From CAZBBC01 sp964489835 (lineage in GTDB: Bacteria > Calditrichota > Calditrichia > JAJRVZ01), in the NCBI GenBank assembly GCA_964489835.1, contig CAZBBC010000010.1, positions 1-64,000 of the forward strand: 64,000 bases of DNA. Reading direction: 5' to 3'. A program made the translations under genes and the position numbers. The notes beneath the pieces are model-generated. The model did not search any database. It had not been told where the DNA came from and saw only the letters and a program-made list of their open reading frames with translations. This document shows, one piece after another, positions 10,637-18,693 of the stretch. Numbering within the stretch: position 1 is the stretch's first letter; every line of letters starts with the position of its first letter.

Positions 10637-13093
10637 TTACTCAACCCAATTGGTAATACGCAACACATCAGAAAGAACTCCTGCAGCAGTAACCGAGGCT
10701 CCTGCGCCGGGCCCTTTGACCACCAGTGGATTTTCCCGATAATATTCTGAATATATAGCAATAATATTTTCACTCCCGCTTAGGGAATAGAACGGATTTG
10801 AGACGCCTACTTCCATCAGGGATATACTTGCTTTTCCTGCCTCATAACGGGCAACATAACGTAAAACTTTTCCTTCATTTGCTGCATTCTGACGTCTTAC
10901 TTCATAATCCTCATCATATTTCTGTAAAATAGAAATGACCTTCTGAAGAGAATTCGCAGTACGCGCCTCTTCCGGAAGCAAACTCGTCAGTTCAATATCA
11001 CTCAGCTCCATTGGATAACCGGCTTCCCGAATCAAAATCAGCAACTTACGGGCAACATCCATACCATTTAGATCCTGCCGCACATCCGGTTCAGTATATC
11101 CTTTTTCTTTCGCCCCTAATACGACCTGACTGAATGGGACACTACCATTAAATGTGTTAAATAAATAACTCAAGGTACCGGATAATATGCCCTCAATCTT
11201 AAATATTTTATCCCCACTGGCTGTCATATTTTTAATCGTATCAATAACCGGCAAACCCGCTCCCACATTTGTCTCATATAAAAATTGAACATAATTCTTT
11301 CGACTGAGACCACGAAGTTTCTCATAATTTTCAAATGACTGCGAATTGGCTATTTTATTCGGGGTGACAATTGAAATCGATAAATTCAAAATATCCGGAT
11401 ATCGTGCAGCAATGGATTCACTAACAGTGCAATCGACGAAAACACTATTTGGCAAGGAGAGTGCCTTCATTTTCTTTATAAATCTGTTAAAATCCGATTT
11501 TTCCGTGGAATTATTCAAATCATCTTTCCAACAATCAAGCGTCAGGCCATTACTATTAAAGATCATTTTTTTAATATTGGCTACTGCAATTACTCTAACC
11601 GAGGTTCGATAAAGGTCTACAAGAATCTGTTCCTGTTTTTTCAGTTGCTCCAAAAAGGTTCCTCCGATCAAACCGGTGCCGACAATGAAAAGATTTAATA
11701 TTTTCTTAGCAGGCATAAAAAATGTATCATGAATGGCTTTCAGTGCTTTCGCCTCTTCGCTGCGGGCAATGACCATGGATATATTTAATTCTGAGGAACC
11801 CTGGGCGATGGCAGAGATATTTACACCATTCCTGCCCAATGTTTGGAACACCCGACCGGCAATACCTTTAGTCTTGCGCATATTCTCGCCAACCACAGCT
11901 ATGATAGACATATCCGGCTCGATGGCAGGTTCGTTAATCCGGCCATAATGAATTTCATATGCTAACTCTTTTTCCAATGCCGATTTTGCTATTTTAGCCC
12001 AATCGGGTAAAACACCGAAACAAATAGAATGCTCGGAGGAGGCTTGTGAAATAAGAATAATATTGATGTTTTCAGAAGCCAGTGCCCTAAAGATGCGCTC
12101 TGCTATTCCTTTTACCCCAACCATTCCACTGCCCTGTATTTGAAGCAGGGAAACATTATCGATGGAAGACAATCCTCGTATAATATGTCCATTTGGCGCC
12201 GCCTTTCTGCTTATTAGCGTCCCCTCAAATGATGGATTAAAGGTGTTTTTTATACGTATGGGTATATTTTTATCCAGCGCCGGTTGCATCGTTGGGGGGT
12301 GAATAACTTTTGCGCCAAAATGGGAAAGCTCCATGGCTTCTTCATAGGTCATCTGCATGATGGAAAAAGCATTGGGGACTTTTTTAGGATCTGCTGTTAG
12401 AACCCCGTTGACATCGGTCCAAATTTCTATTTCTTTGGCGTTCACTGCCGCTCCAAAAATAGAAGCACTAAAATCTGATCCTCCACGACCCAGTGTTGTG
12501 GTTTCATTTGCCGGGGTTGAAGCGATAAATCCGGTAATAATATAAACATTATTCTGATCGGATAATGCTGCCCTGATATTTTTATTAGTCTTTTTAAAAT
12601 CAACCCTGGCCGCGCCAAAGTAATCATCCGTGATGATAACCTGGCGGCTGTCAATAAATTTATTTTTGACCTTTCGATCTATCAGACTTTCGCTGATCGT
12701 GAAAGCAGAGAATCGTTCACCAAAACTCATAATATAATCAAGAGTTTTTCTGGTTAATTCCTTTACAAGGTATACACCATATAATATTTCCTCCAGATTT
12801 TTTAACATAATCTTTATTTGGGAAATAACGGCGCTCTTATTTTTGGGGGAGATCAATTCCGCGACCGTATCAAGATGCCGCTGCTTCAATTGTTTGAACA
12901 AAACCGTATAGCGTTCGTTTCCCTGCGCAGCCAACTTACCTATTTCAATCAGTTGATCTGTGATACCTTCATAGGCTGAAAAAATAACAGAAATCGGATC
13001 TTTAGTATTCGCTTTTTCTTTTATAATTGCCAGTACAAGCAATATATTATCGGGCGAACTAATGGAAGAACCACCAAATTTTAGAACTTTCAT
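10637..13093 (-). CDS. thrA: Bifunctional aspartokinase / homoserine dehydrogenase
   Basis: Fusion enzyme catalysing the first and third steps from aspartate to homoserine (threonine and methionine supply). With the start at 13093 it has 818 residues, like E. coli ThrA. Order: aspartokinase (VLKFGGSSI at the N-terminus), two ACT regulatory domains (LISQASSEHSICFGV about residue 345; ISAIAQGSSELNIS about residue 425), then homoserine dehydrogenase with a GTGLIGGTF nucleotide loop near residue 462. I chose ATG 13093 because GGAGAG lies 9 bases upstream and the kinase motif starts at once; a longer form from 13123 would overlap argC. It sits between argC and argB, an unusual place for a threonine gene. 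ACT domains imply feedback control by amino acids. Confidence 0.95.
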   Translation of the reverse strand: MKVLKFGGSSISSPDNILLVLAIIKEKANTKDPISVIFSAYEGITDQLIEIGKLAAQGNERYTVLFKQLKQRHLDTVAELISPKNKSAVISQIKIMLKNLEEILYGVYLVKELTRKTLDYIMSFGERFSAFTISESLIDRKVKNKFIDSRQVIITDDYFGAARVDFKKTNKNIRAALSDQNNVYIITGFIASTPANETTTLGRGGSDFSASIFGAAVNAKEIEIWTDVNGVLTADPKKVPNAFSIMQMTYEEAMELSHFGAKVIHPPTMQPALDKNIPIRIKNTFNPSFEGTLISRKAAPNGHIIRGLSSIDNVSLLQIQGSGMVGVKGIAERIFRALASENINIILISQASSEHSICFGVLPDWAKIAKSALEKELAYEIHYGRINEPAIEPDMSIIAVVGENMRKTKGIAGRVFQTLGRNGVNISAIAQGSSELNISMVIARSEEAKALKAIHDTFFMPAKKILNLFIVGTGLIGGTFLEQLKKQEQILVDLYRTSVRVIAVANIKKMIFNSNGLTLDCWKDDLNNSTEKSDFNRFIKKMKALSLPNSVFVDCTVSESIAARYPDILNLSISIVTPNKIANSQSFENYEKLRGLSRKNYVQFLYETNVGAGLPVIDTIKNMTASGDKIFKIEGILSGTLSYLFNTFNGSVPFSQVVLGAKEKGYTEPDVRQDLNGMDVARKLLILIREAGYPMELSDIELTSLLPEEARTANSLQKVISILQKYDEDYEVRRQNAANEGKVLRYVARYEAGKASISLMEVGVSNPFYSLSGSENIIAIYSEYYRENPLVVKGPGAGASVTAAGVLSDVLRITNWVE

Positions 13094-13112
13094 CAAAACA
13101 ACTCTCCAATAG

Positions 13113-14087
13113 TTAGAATGCAACTGGCTTAAGGTTTAAACCACAGGTTTCTTCCAAACCGAACATAAGATTCATATTCTGTATCGCCTGTCCGGCGGCA
13201 CCTTTTACTAAATTATCAATCACACATACAACGAGCAAATCGGATTTATGTTTTTCCAGATAAAGAATTGATTTATTGGTGTTCACCACCTGTTTCACGT
13301 CCGGATTTTTTTCACTGATATATATAAAAGGATGTGGCTGATAATAATTGTTAAAAAGTTGTCGTGCTTCTTCCAGCGAAAAATTTATTTTAGTATAAAT
13401 AGTAGCTAATATTCCACGGGTAAAATTACCGCGAAAAGGCAGAAAACGAATGGACGGTTCGAACCCTTTCTGAAGAAACATTATTGTTTGGGAAATCTCA
13501 GCCAGATGTTGATGATGAAATGGTTTATAAAGAGATATATTGGAACTTCGCCAGGTAAAATGGGAAGTCGGCGTCAAATTTTGACCAGCACCTGTAGAAC
13601 CAGTGATAGCAGTGACATGTACATCACTGACTAGTAGATTTTTTACTGCCAGGGGGAGTATCGCCAATTGAATCGCTGTGGCAAAACAACCCGGATTAGC
13701 AATATACTGTGCATTCATAATCTGAAGCCGGTTGATTTCAGGCAAACCATATACAAATGGATACTTATCCGGACTGGATAATCGGAAGTCCTGACTCAAA
13801 TCAATAATTTTAATGTGGTTGGGAAATTTTGTTTCCTTCAGGAACTTTTTCGATTCACCATGTCCCATACACATGAAAACAATATCTGCTCTTTCATTTA
13901 TTTCAGATGAAAAACTTAAATCTGTTTCACCAATTAGATCTGGATGGATATCGGAAACCGGCCGTCCATTCTGACTGCGACTCGAAATAAAAGATATTTC
14001 ACATTGCGGATGTCTCAGGAGTATTCGCAATAACTCTCCGCCTGTATATCCTGCTCCGCCAACAATTCCTGTATTAATCATATTCAT
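13113..14087 (-). CDS. argC: N-acetyl-gamma-glutamyl-phosphate reductase
   Basis: NADPH-dependent reductase making N-acyl-glutamate semialdehyde, the third step of arginine synthesis. 324 residues, normal for the type 1 family. It has an N-terminal GGAGYTGGELL nucleotide loop and the catalytic cysteine in NPGCFATAI (about residue 132). Its ATG overlaps the argG stop by four bases (ATGA), a mark of translational coupling. thrA follows after 19 bp. Confidence 0.95.
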   Translation of the reverse strand: MNMINTGIVGGAGYTGGELLRILLRHPQCEISFISSRSQNGRPVSDIHPDLIGETDLSFSSEINERADIVFMCMGHGESKKFLKETKFPNHIKIIDLSQDFRLSSPDKYPFVYGLPEINRLQIMNAQYIANPGCFATAIQLAILPLAVKNLLVSDVHVTAITGSTGAGQNLTPTSHFTWRSSNISLYKPFHHQHLAEISQTIMFLQKGFEPSIRFLPFRGNFTRGILATIYTKINFSLEEARQLFNNYYQPHPFIYISEKNPDVKQVVNTNKSILYLEKHKSDLLVVCVIDNLVKGAAGQAIQNMNLMFGLEETCGLNLKPVAF

Positions 14088-15277
14088 AATTCTTTATTTA
14101 CAGATCGATAAATACGCGTCTGATTAGCTAAGATTCTGGCGAAACCGCGGACATCCTCCCCTCGCCAGGCCAGGTTTTTCTCTCCGTAAGCCCCGAACTC
14201 AGGGGACATTAAATCATTTGGGCTGGTGACACCTGTGATCTGAAAACGGTGGGGTGAAAGTAATAAATGCACGATACCATTGACCGTTTGTTGAGAACTT
14301 TGCAGGAATACTTCAATATCACGCATCACCGGATCGAGAAATTGCCCCTCGTGGAGGAGCATCCCGTACCAGTTAGCCAGTTGATCCTTCCAATAAATCT
14401 GCCATTTCGTAAGGGTATGTTTTTCCAAAGCCTGATGTGCCTTGATAATCACAATGGGAGCGGCGGCCTCAAATCCTACACGACCTTTGATGCCGATAAT
14501 CGTGTCGCCGACATGAATATCGCGTCCAATACCATAAGCAGATGTCAGGTCATTTAATGCCTGAATAGTCTCAACAGGCGTATTAAGATGACGATCATTA
14601 AAACCGACAACTTTACCTTTTTCAAATACAAGATCAAGCGAGTCATCATCTGATTGACTGACCGGGGTTGGGAAAGCTTCTTCCGGTAAAGCAAGATCCG
14701 AGGTTAATGTTTCTTTTCCTCCAATTGATGTCCCCCATAATCCCTTATTGATTGAATATTGCGCTTCTTCCCACGCCATTTTAAATCCATGTTGGACGAG
14801 ATAGTTAATTTCCTCTTCTCTGGAAAGTTGCTGATCACGAATTGGTGTTAAAATATCAATATGCGGAATAAGAATTTGAAAAATCATATCGAAACGAACC
14901 TGGTCATTTCCGGCACCTGTGCTTCCATGGGCGATATAATCCGCTTTGATCTCATTAGCATAATCGGCAATGGCAATCGCCTGAAAAATTCGCTCAGCGC
15001 TTACCGACAACGGATAGGTTCCATGTTTTAATACGTTACCATAAATCAGATACCGAATACAATCCGAGTAATATTTCTCAGAGACATCAATGAAATCATG
15101 TTTTTTCACGCCCAATTCCAGTGCTCTGTTTTTTATTTCCAATAATTCTTTTTCGGAAAATCCCCCGGTATTTACAATAACTGAATAAACATCAAGATGC
15201 TTTTCATCCGATAAATATCGCGCACAATAAGAAGTATCTAATCCCCCGCTAAAGGCTAATACTACTTTTTTCTTCAT
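14084..15277 (-). CDS. argG: Argininosuccinate synthase
   Basis: Joins citrulline and aspartate with ATP to form argininosuccinate. About 397 residues from the chosen start, the usual length. The ATP-pyrophosphatase loop AFSGGLDTS is at residues 7-15, followed by HGSTGAGNDQVRFD about residue 120. I take ATG 15277 (MKKKVVLAFSGG), because GGAAGA lies about 10 bases upstream and homologues begin at this point; the upstream ATG at 15307 would add a lysine-rich stretch that reads as the tail of argA in another frame. The gene overlaps the end of argA by 29 bp and argC by 4 bp. Confidence 0.95.
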   Translation of the reverse strand: MKKKVVLAFSGGLDTSYCARYLSDEKHLDVYSVIVNTGGFSEKELLEIKNRALELGVKKHDFIDVSEKYYSDCIRYLIYGNVLKHGTYPLSVSAERIFQAIAIADYANEIKADYIAHGSTGAGNDQVRFDMIFQILIPHIDILTPIRDQQLSREEEINYLVQHGFKMAWEEAQYSINKGLWGTSIGGKETLTSDLALPEEAFPTPVSQSDDDSLDLVFEKGKVVGFNDRHLNTPVETIQALNDLTSAYGIGRDIHVGDTIIGIKGRVGFEAAAPIVIIKAHQALEKHTLTKWQIYWKDQLANWYGMLLHEGQFLDPVMRDIEVFLQSSQQTVNGIVHLLLSPHRFQITGVTSPNDLMSPEFGAYGEKNLAWRGEDVRGFARILANQTRIYRSVNKEL

Positions 15278-15854
15278 GCTTTTTTTCTTCCGTTTTTTTC
15301 TTTTCATTTTCTAAAGGATCATATAACATCGCTGTACATAAGCAATATTTTTTATTGGTTCTTTCCAGGATATCATAATTTTTACAACTTTTGCACCCGG
15401 CCCAGAATTCTTCATCATCGGTAAGTTGAGAGAATGTCACCGGACGATATCCCAGGCTATAATTAATCTTCATAACCGCCGGACTGGTGGTGATTCCAAA
15501 TAATTGGGCATTGGGAAACTTTTTCGTAGATAATTCAAAGACAGCCTTTTTAATCAACTTACCGATACCCAATTGCCTGAATTCAGGGGCGACAATCAAT
15601 CCGGAATTTGCCACAAAGTTTTTTTCAGCACCCCAGGACTCAATATAGCAAAATCCAACGAATGTGCCATTACCACTGATCGCGATCACCGCTTTTCCTT
15701 CTGATATTTTCTTCTCTATATAAGCGGGTTTTCTTTTTGCAATACCGGTATCTCTGGCTTTGGAAGACTCTTCTATAACTTTGCATATTTCTTCTGCATA
15801 TTTAAGATGCATATCTGATGCCATAACAATCTGTATTTGATGCTCAGTATTCAT
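15249..15854 (-). CDS. argA: GNAT N-acetyltransferase, probable N-acetylglutamate synthase
   Basis: A single-domain GNAT acetyltransferase of 201 residues, without the kinase-like domain of classical ArgA. The acetyl-CoA loop is visible (VAPEFRQLGIGKLIKKAV, about residues 89-106). A CKSCKNYD cysteine pair lies near residue 155, and the tail is strongly charged and lysine-rich. As first gene of the arg operon it most likely acetylates glutamate to open the pathway; short GNAT-type synthases of this kind are known in Bacteroidota and relatives. The function is inferred from family and position. The start has a strong AAAGGAG site. Confidence 0.8.
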   Translation of the reverse strand: MNTEHQIQIVMASDMHLKYAEEICKVIEESSKARDTGIAKRKPAYIEKKISEGKAVIAISGNGTFVGFCYIESWGAEKNFVANSGLIVAPEFRQLGIGKLIKKAVFELSTKKFPNAQLFGITTSPAVMKINYSLGYRPVTFSQLTDDEEFWAGCKSCKNYDILERTNKKYCLCTAMLYDPLENEKKKTEEKKHEEKSSISL

Positions 15855-15951
15855 GTAACGACTCCTTTAATCTGGTTATAACTCAATGATCCCTAAACAG
15901 TATTAGGATGTACTAATGTTGATATATGAATATAATATTTTGATATATGAG

Positions 15952-16007
15952 GACCGTATAACCTACGGTCGTCGTAGAAAGGAAACGGTCATACCGGTAA
16001 CGGTATG
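15952..16007 (-). promoter_or_regulatory. Candidate argA leader: two hairpins with a 9-codon Arg peptide
   Basis: On the minus strand about 100 bases upstream of argA lies a short frame, start 15992 and stop 15963, encoding MTVSFLRRP with two consecutive CGA arginine codons just before the stop. It is bracketed by two perfect 7-bp hairpins: CATACCG/CGGTATG (15990-16007) containing the start codon, and GACCGTA/TACGGTC (15952-15970) at the stop. The sequence GACCGT occurs twice, so the downstream arm could pair with either. No U-tract follows, so this is not a plain terminator, and no good ribosome site is seen for the peptide. Speculative. Confidence 0.35.
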
Positions 16008-16189
16008 CCTGTGCAGATAAATCGGAAGGATTATATGTTGTATTATTCTTAACAAAATGTTCTCAATCATTCTCTTTTAATAAATAACTTTGCAAATTTA
16101 AGCAATTTAGACATGGATGCAAATATTATTTCACTATAATGCATAAATATGCAATCTGATTTATATCCGCTTGAATTTAAACCCCACTG

Positions 16190-16500
16190 GCTTATGGAGT
16201 TGCAGATTAGGTTAGTTTAATGAAAAAATACATTTTTCTACTCACTGAAGCATAGTCTATTCCCCCTTAATAGGGGCTGTTGCAGATTTGATTTATTGGC
16301 ACAATTTATCAAAATTGCATGATCTGTTTCCCCCTTGATAAAGGGGGACTAAGGGGGATATATACTCTTCTATGTTATTTATTTACAACCCCCTAACCCC
16401 CTTTTCTAAGGGGGAATTCATTTTGCTTAATCGATCACACAAATGAATTTTTGCTTAAAAACAATCTAAACTGCAACAACCCGGGCTGCCGGATATCAGA
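16190..16500. repeat. Composite palindromic repeat with C/G-tract element copy B
   Basis: The core at 16328-16417 has CCCCCTT...AAGGGGG hairpins around a central AT segment. 88 bp (16330-16417) match 23934-24021 with a single difference. The left flank (16220-16270) also matches the flank of copy D near 35341-35390 (GAAAAAAT.CATTTTTC and TCTATTCCCCCTTAATA). CTGTTGCAG (about 16275) and CTGCAACA (about 16470) form outer inverted repeats. Lies in the 1.1-kb divergent gap between argA and the PII gene. Confidence 0.8.
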
Positions 16501-16525
16501 TCATCATCCGATGAGGCCATCGTTG

Positions 16526-16600
16526 TTACTACAATTATGTATAATAATATTTTATTACTACAATTATGTATAATAATATTTTATTACTACAATTATGTAT
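16526..16600. repeat. 29-bp tandem repeat, 2.6 copies
   Basis: Three direct repeats of a 29-bp AT-rich unit beginning TTACTACAATTATGTAT: 16526-16554, 16555-16583 and a partial copy 16584-16600. The two complete units are identical. There are no spacers and the unit is too few and too contiguous for a CRISPR. The stretch 16601-16770 that follows is AT-rich with nothing recognised. Confidence 0.9.
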
Positions 16601-16775
16601 GGCGCGTTAAATTCAAATCCAGTCTCTTTGTTTATTCAATCCCAAAACCAAATGTTTTTAACAAGAAACGCATAATTATCCCTACAATTTAAAAAATTTC
16701 AAGTCTTATCTATGACATCAATCACACTATTGATCGAATTACTCATGCATTTTCACCATTGACTTTTTTATAATG

Positions 16776-16789
16776 TTACAATATTGTAA
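16776..16789. promoter_or_regulatory. Perfect 14-bp palindrome upstream of the PII gene
   Basis: TTACAATATTGTAA is a perfect palindrome about 110 bases upstream of the sigma-54 promoter, at a distance typical of activator sites. It does not match the E. coli NtrC consensus. Binding is inferred only from position and symmetry. Confidence 0.35.
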
Positions 16790-16897
16790 TAATTTTATAT
16801 CCTGACTACATAAGTGTATAATCTAGAGTAAATAATTTCTTTTATATATTTGTCTTACTCATTGTTTTTCAAATACCTATCTGCCTTTTCTAATTAC

Positions 16898-16912
16898 TGG
16901 CACAAGGATTGC
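16898..16912 (+). promoter_or_regulatory. Sigma-54 promoter for glnB-amt
   Basis: TGGCAC-AAGGA-TTGC matches the -24/-12 sigma-54 consensus (TGGCAC N5 TTGC) exactly, with the correct spacing. It lies 74 bases upstream of the PII start codon. Sigma-54 control of PII and ammonium transporter operons under nitrogen limitation is well established in other bacteria. Confidence 0.82.
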
Positions 16913-16985
16913 TAGTTACATCAGAATTCACGAATTAAAATTAGAAAGATACTCCCGCTATAACCATTAATTACTGGAGTCAATG

Positions 16986-17327
16986 ATGAAATTAATTATT
17001 GCCTATATTCAACCGGAAAAACTAAATGCTGTGAAACAAGCACTGTATGAAAAGGAGGTATACAAAATTTCCATAACCAATGCTCTTGGTTGCGGAGAGG
17101 AAAAGGGATATCACGAAAATTACCGGGGAGCTGACATTGAGGTAAGCCTTCTTAAGAAGATTCGTCTCGAGATAGCCGTAAACGAAAAGTTTGTCGATAA
17201 GACTGTGGCCGGTATCATTGAAGGAGCCAAAACCGGAGAAATCGGTGACGGAAAAATTTTTGTACAAAATTTGGAGGAATGTATCCGTATCCGCACGGGG
17301 GAAACGGGTCGTCTGGCCATTGGTTAG
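16986..17327 (+). CDS. glnB: Nitrogen regulatory protein PII
   Basis: A trimeric PII signal protein of 113 residues that senses 2-oxoglutarate and ATP/ADP and typically blocks the Amt channel. It has the T-loop region (about residues 37-55) and a C-terminal stretch IGDGKIFV near residue 86. The T-loop keeps the tyrosine equivalent to Tyr46 (NYRGAD) but has isoleucine where E. coli PII has the uridylylated Tyr51. I favour the second of two adjacent ATGs, since GGAG then has better spacing. Followed 25 bp later by amt: a GlnK-type pair, so glnK would be an equally apt name. Expressed from the sigma-54 promoter upstream. Confidence 0.92.
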   Translation: MKLIIAYIQPEKLNAVKQALYEKEVYKISITNALGCGEEKGYHENYRGADIEVSLLKKIRLEIAVNEKFVDKTVAGIIEGAKTGEIGDGKIFVQNLEECIRIRTGETGRLAIG

Positions 17328-17352
17328 TAAACATACAATTTGGAGCAAAATC

Positions 17353-18684
17353 ATGAAATATTATAAATCACTTGTTATATCTGTCTTACTTTTTATCATT
17401 CTGGCGATGTCCACACCTCTCTTTGCGGATCCAAATCACACAGGGCATACAATTACAGCCGCTGATGCCATGTTTACAATCAATAATGTTTGGATGATGG
17501 TATCTATCTTTCTGGTGTTCATTATGCACCTGGGATTTGCCTCTTTAGAAGCCGGATTAACCAGAGCGAAAAATACGGTAAATATTCTATTTAAAAATAC
17601 AATGATCATATCCATCGGTTTATTAACCTATGCCCTGATCGGTTTTAATATCATGTATCCAGGTAGTCACTGGCTTATCCCTAATGTTCTTAGCATTACA
17701 TCGATCGGAATTGGTACAGATATTTCAGGCCTGACTGCTGTATATAATCCGGGATATACCTATTGGACTGATTTTCTGTTTCAGGGAATGTTTGCAGCAA
17801 CCGCAGCCACTATTGTATCGGGGGCGGTGGCTGAACGCATCAAGCTAAATAGTTTTTTAATTTTTTCAACCATCTATATTGCCATATTCTATCCCATTAT
17901 CGGATCCTGGGCCTGGGGCGGCGGATGGCTGGCTTCATTAAATTTCCATGATTTTGCCGGATCAACTTTGGTACATTCTGTCGGAGGTTGGGCGGCTCTT
18001 GCCGGTGTAATTGTCCTGGGGCCTAGGTACGGGAAATATGTGAATGGTACAATAAAGCCCATCATGGGGCACAATATGCCATTGGCCGCCATCGGGGTAT
18101 TTTTGCTGTGGTTGGGATGGTTCGGTTTTAACGGTGGTTCTGTCCTTTCCGCTGATCCGGGTGTCGTATCCTATGTTCTGGTCACAACTTGTCTTGCCGC
18201 CGCAGCAGGAATAGTAGGTGCAATGACCGTATCCTGGTCAGTACAGAAAAAGCCTGATCTTTCGATGGTTCTTAACGGATGTCTTGCAGGATTGGTCGGT
18301 ATTACTGCAGGAGCAGATGTGGTTTCTATTAGCGCCGCAGTAATTATTGGGGGTGTTGCCGGTGCAATTGTGGTATTGGCCGTTGAATTAATCGACAAAG
18401 TCCACCTGGATGATCCGGTAGGTGCAATCTCGGTACATCTGGTTAACGGGATTTGGGGTACGCTGGCCGTTGGTATATTTTCAGATGACTATGGTTTACT
18501 TCCCCAGATCATTGGTATTTTCGCTGTCGGAACATTATCTTTTCTGGCCGCCTTTGGATTATTCCATGCGCTCAAGGCTACGGTGGGAATCAGAGTAACT
18601 GAGGAAGAAGAAATACGGGGCTTAGACATCGGGGAGCATGGTATGGAGGCATACAATAGTTTTCAAATATTTACCTCTCAGTGA
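17353..18684 (+). CDS. amt: Ammonium transporter Amt
   Basis: A channel for ammonium in the inner membrane, 443 residues. It has a cleavable signal-like N-terminus ending near LFADPN, then eleven hydrophobic segments expected for the family. The twin pore histidines are present: DFAGSTLVHSVGG (about residue 200) and AISVHLVNGIWG (about residue 360). HNMPLAAIGVFLLWLGWFGFN is the Amt signature region. I start it at ATG 17353 with GGAG 8 bases upstream; the frame is open further upstream only because it overlaps the PII gene. It ends 9 bp from the convergent asd gene. Confidence 0.95.
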   Translation: MKYYKSLVISVLLFIILAMSTPLFADPNHTGHTITAADAMFTINNVWMMVSIFLVFIMHLGFASLEAGLTRAKNTVNILFKNTMIISIGLLTYALIGFNIMYPGSHWLIPNVLSITSIGIGTDISGLTAVYNPGYTYWTDFLFQGMFAATAATIVSGAVAERIKLNSFLIFSTIYIAIFYPIIGSWAWGGGWLASLNFHDFAGSTLVHSVGGWAALAGVIVLGPRYGKYVNGTIKPIMGHNMPLAAIGVFLLWLGWFGFNGGSVLSADPGVVSYVLVTTCLAAAAGIVGAMTVSWSVQKKPDLSMVLNGCLAGLVGITAGADVVSISAAVIIGGVAGAIVVLAVELIDKVHLDDPVGAISVHLVNGIWGTLAVGIFSDDYGLLPQIIGIFAVGTLSFLAAFGLFHALKATVGIRVTEEEEIRGLDIGEHGMEAYNSFQIFTSQ

Positions 18685-18693
18685 AAAAGCTAT

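Noticed and set aside
15925..15945. ARG-box-like TATGAATATAATATTTTGATA upstream of argA
   Set aside because: Weak half-site symmetry in a very AT-rich stretch; no second box and no argR in the window.
16526..16600. Possible CRISPR array
   Set aside because: Repeat units abut without spacers; no cas genes in the window.
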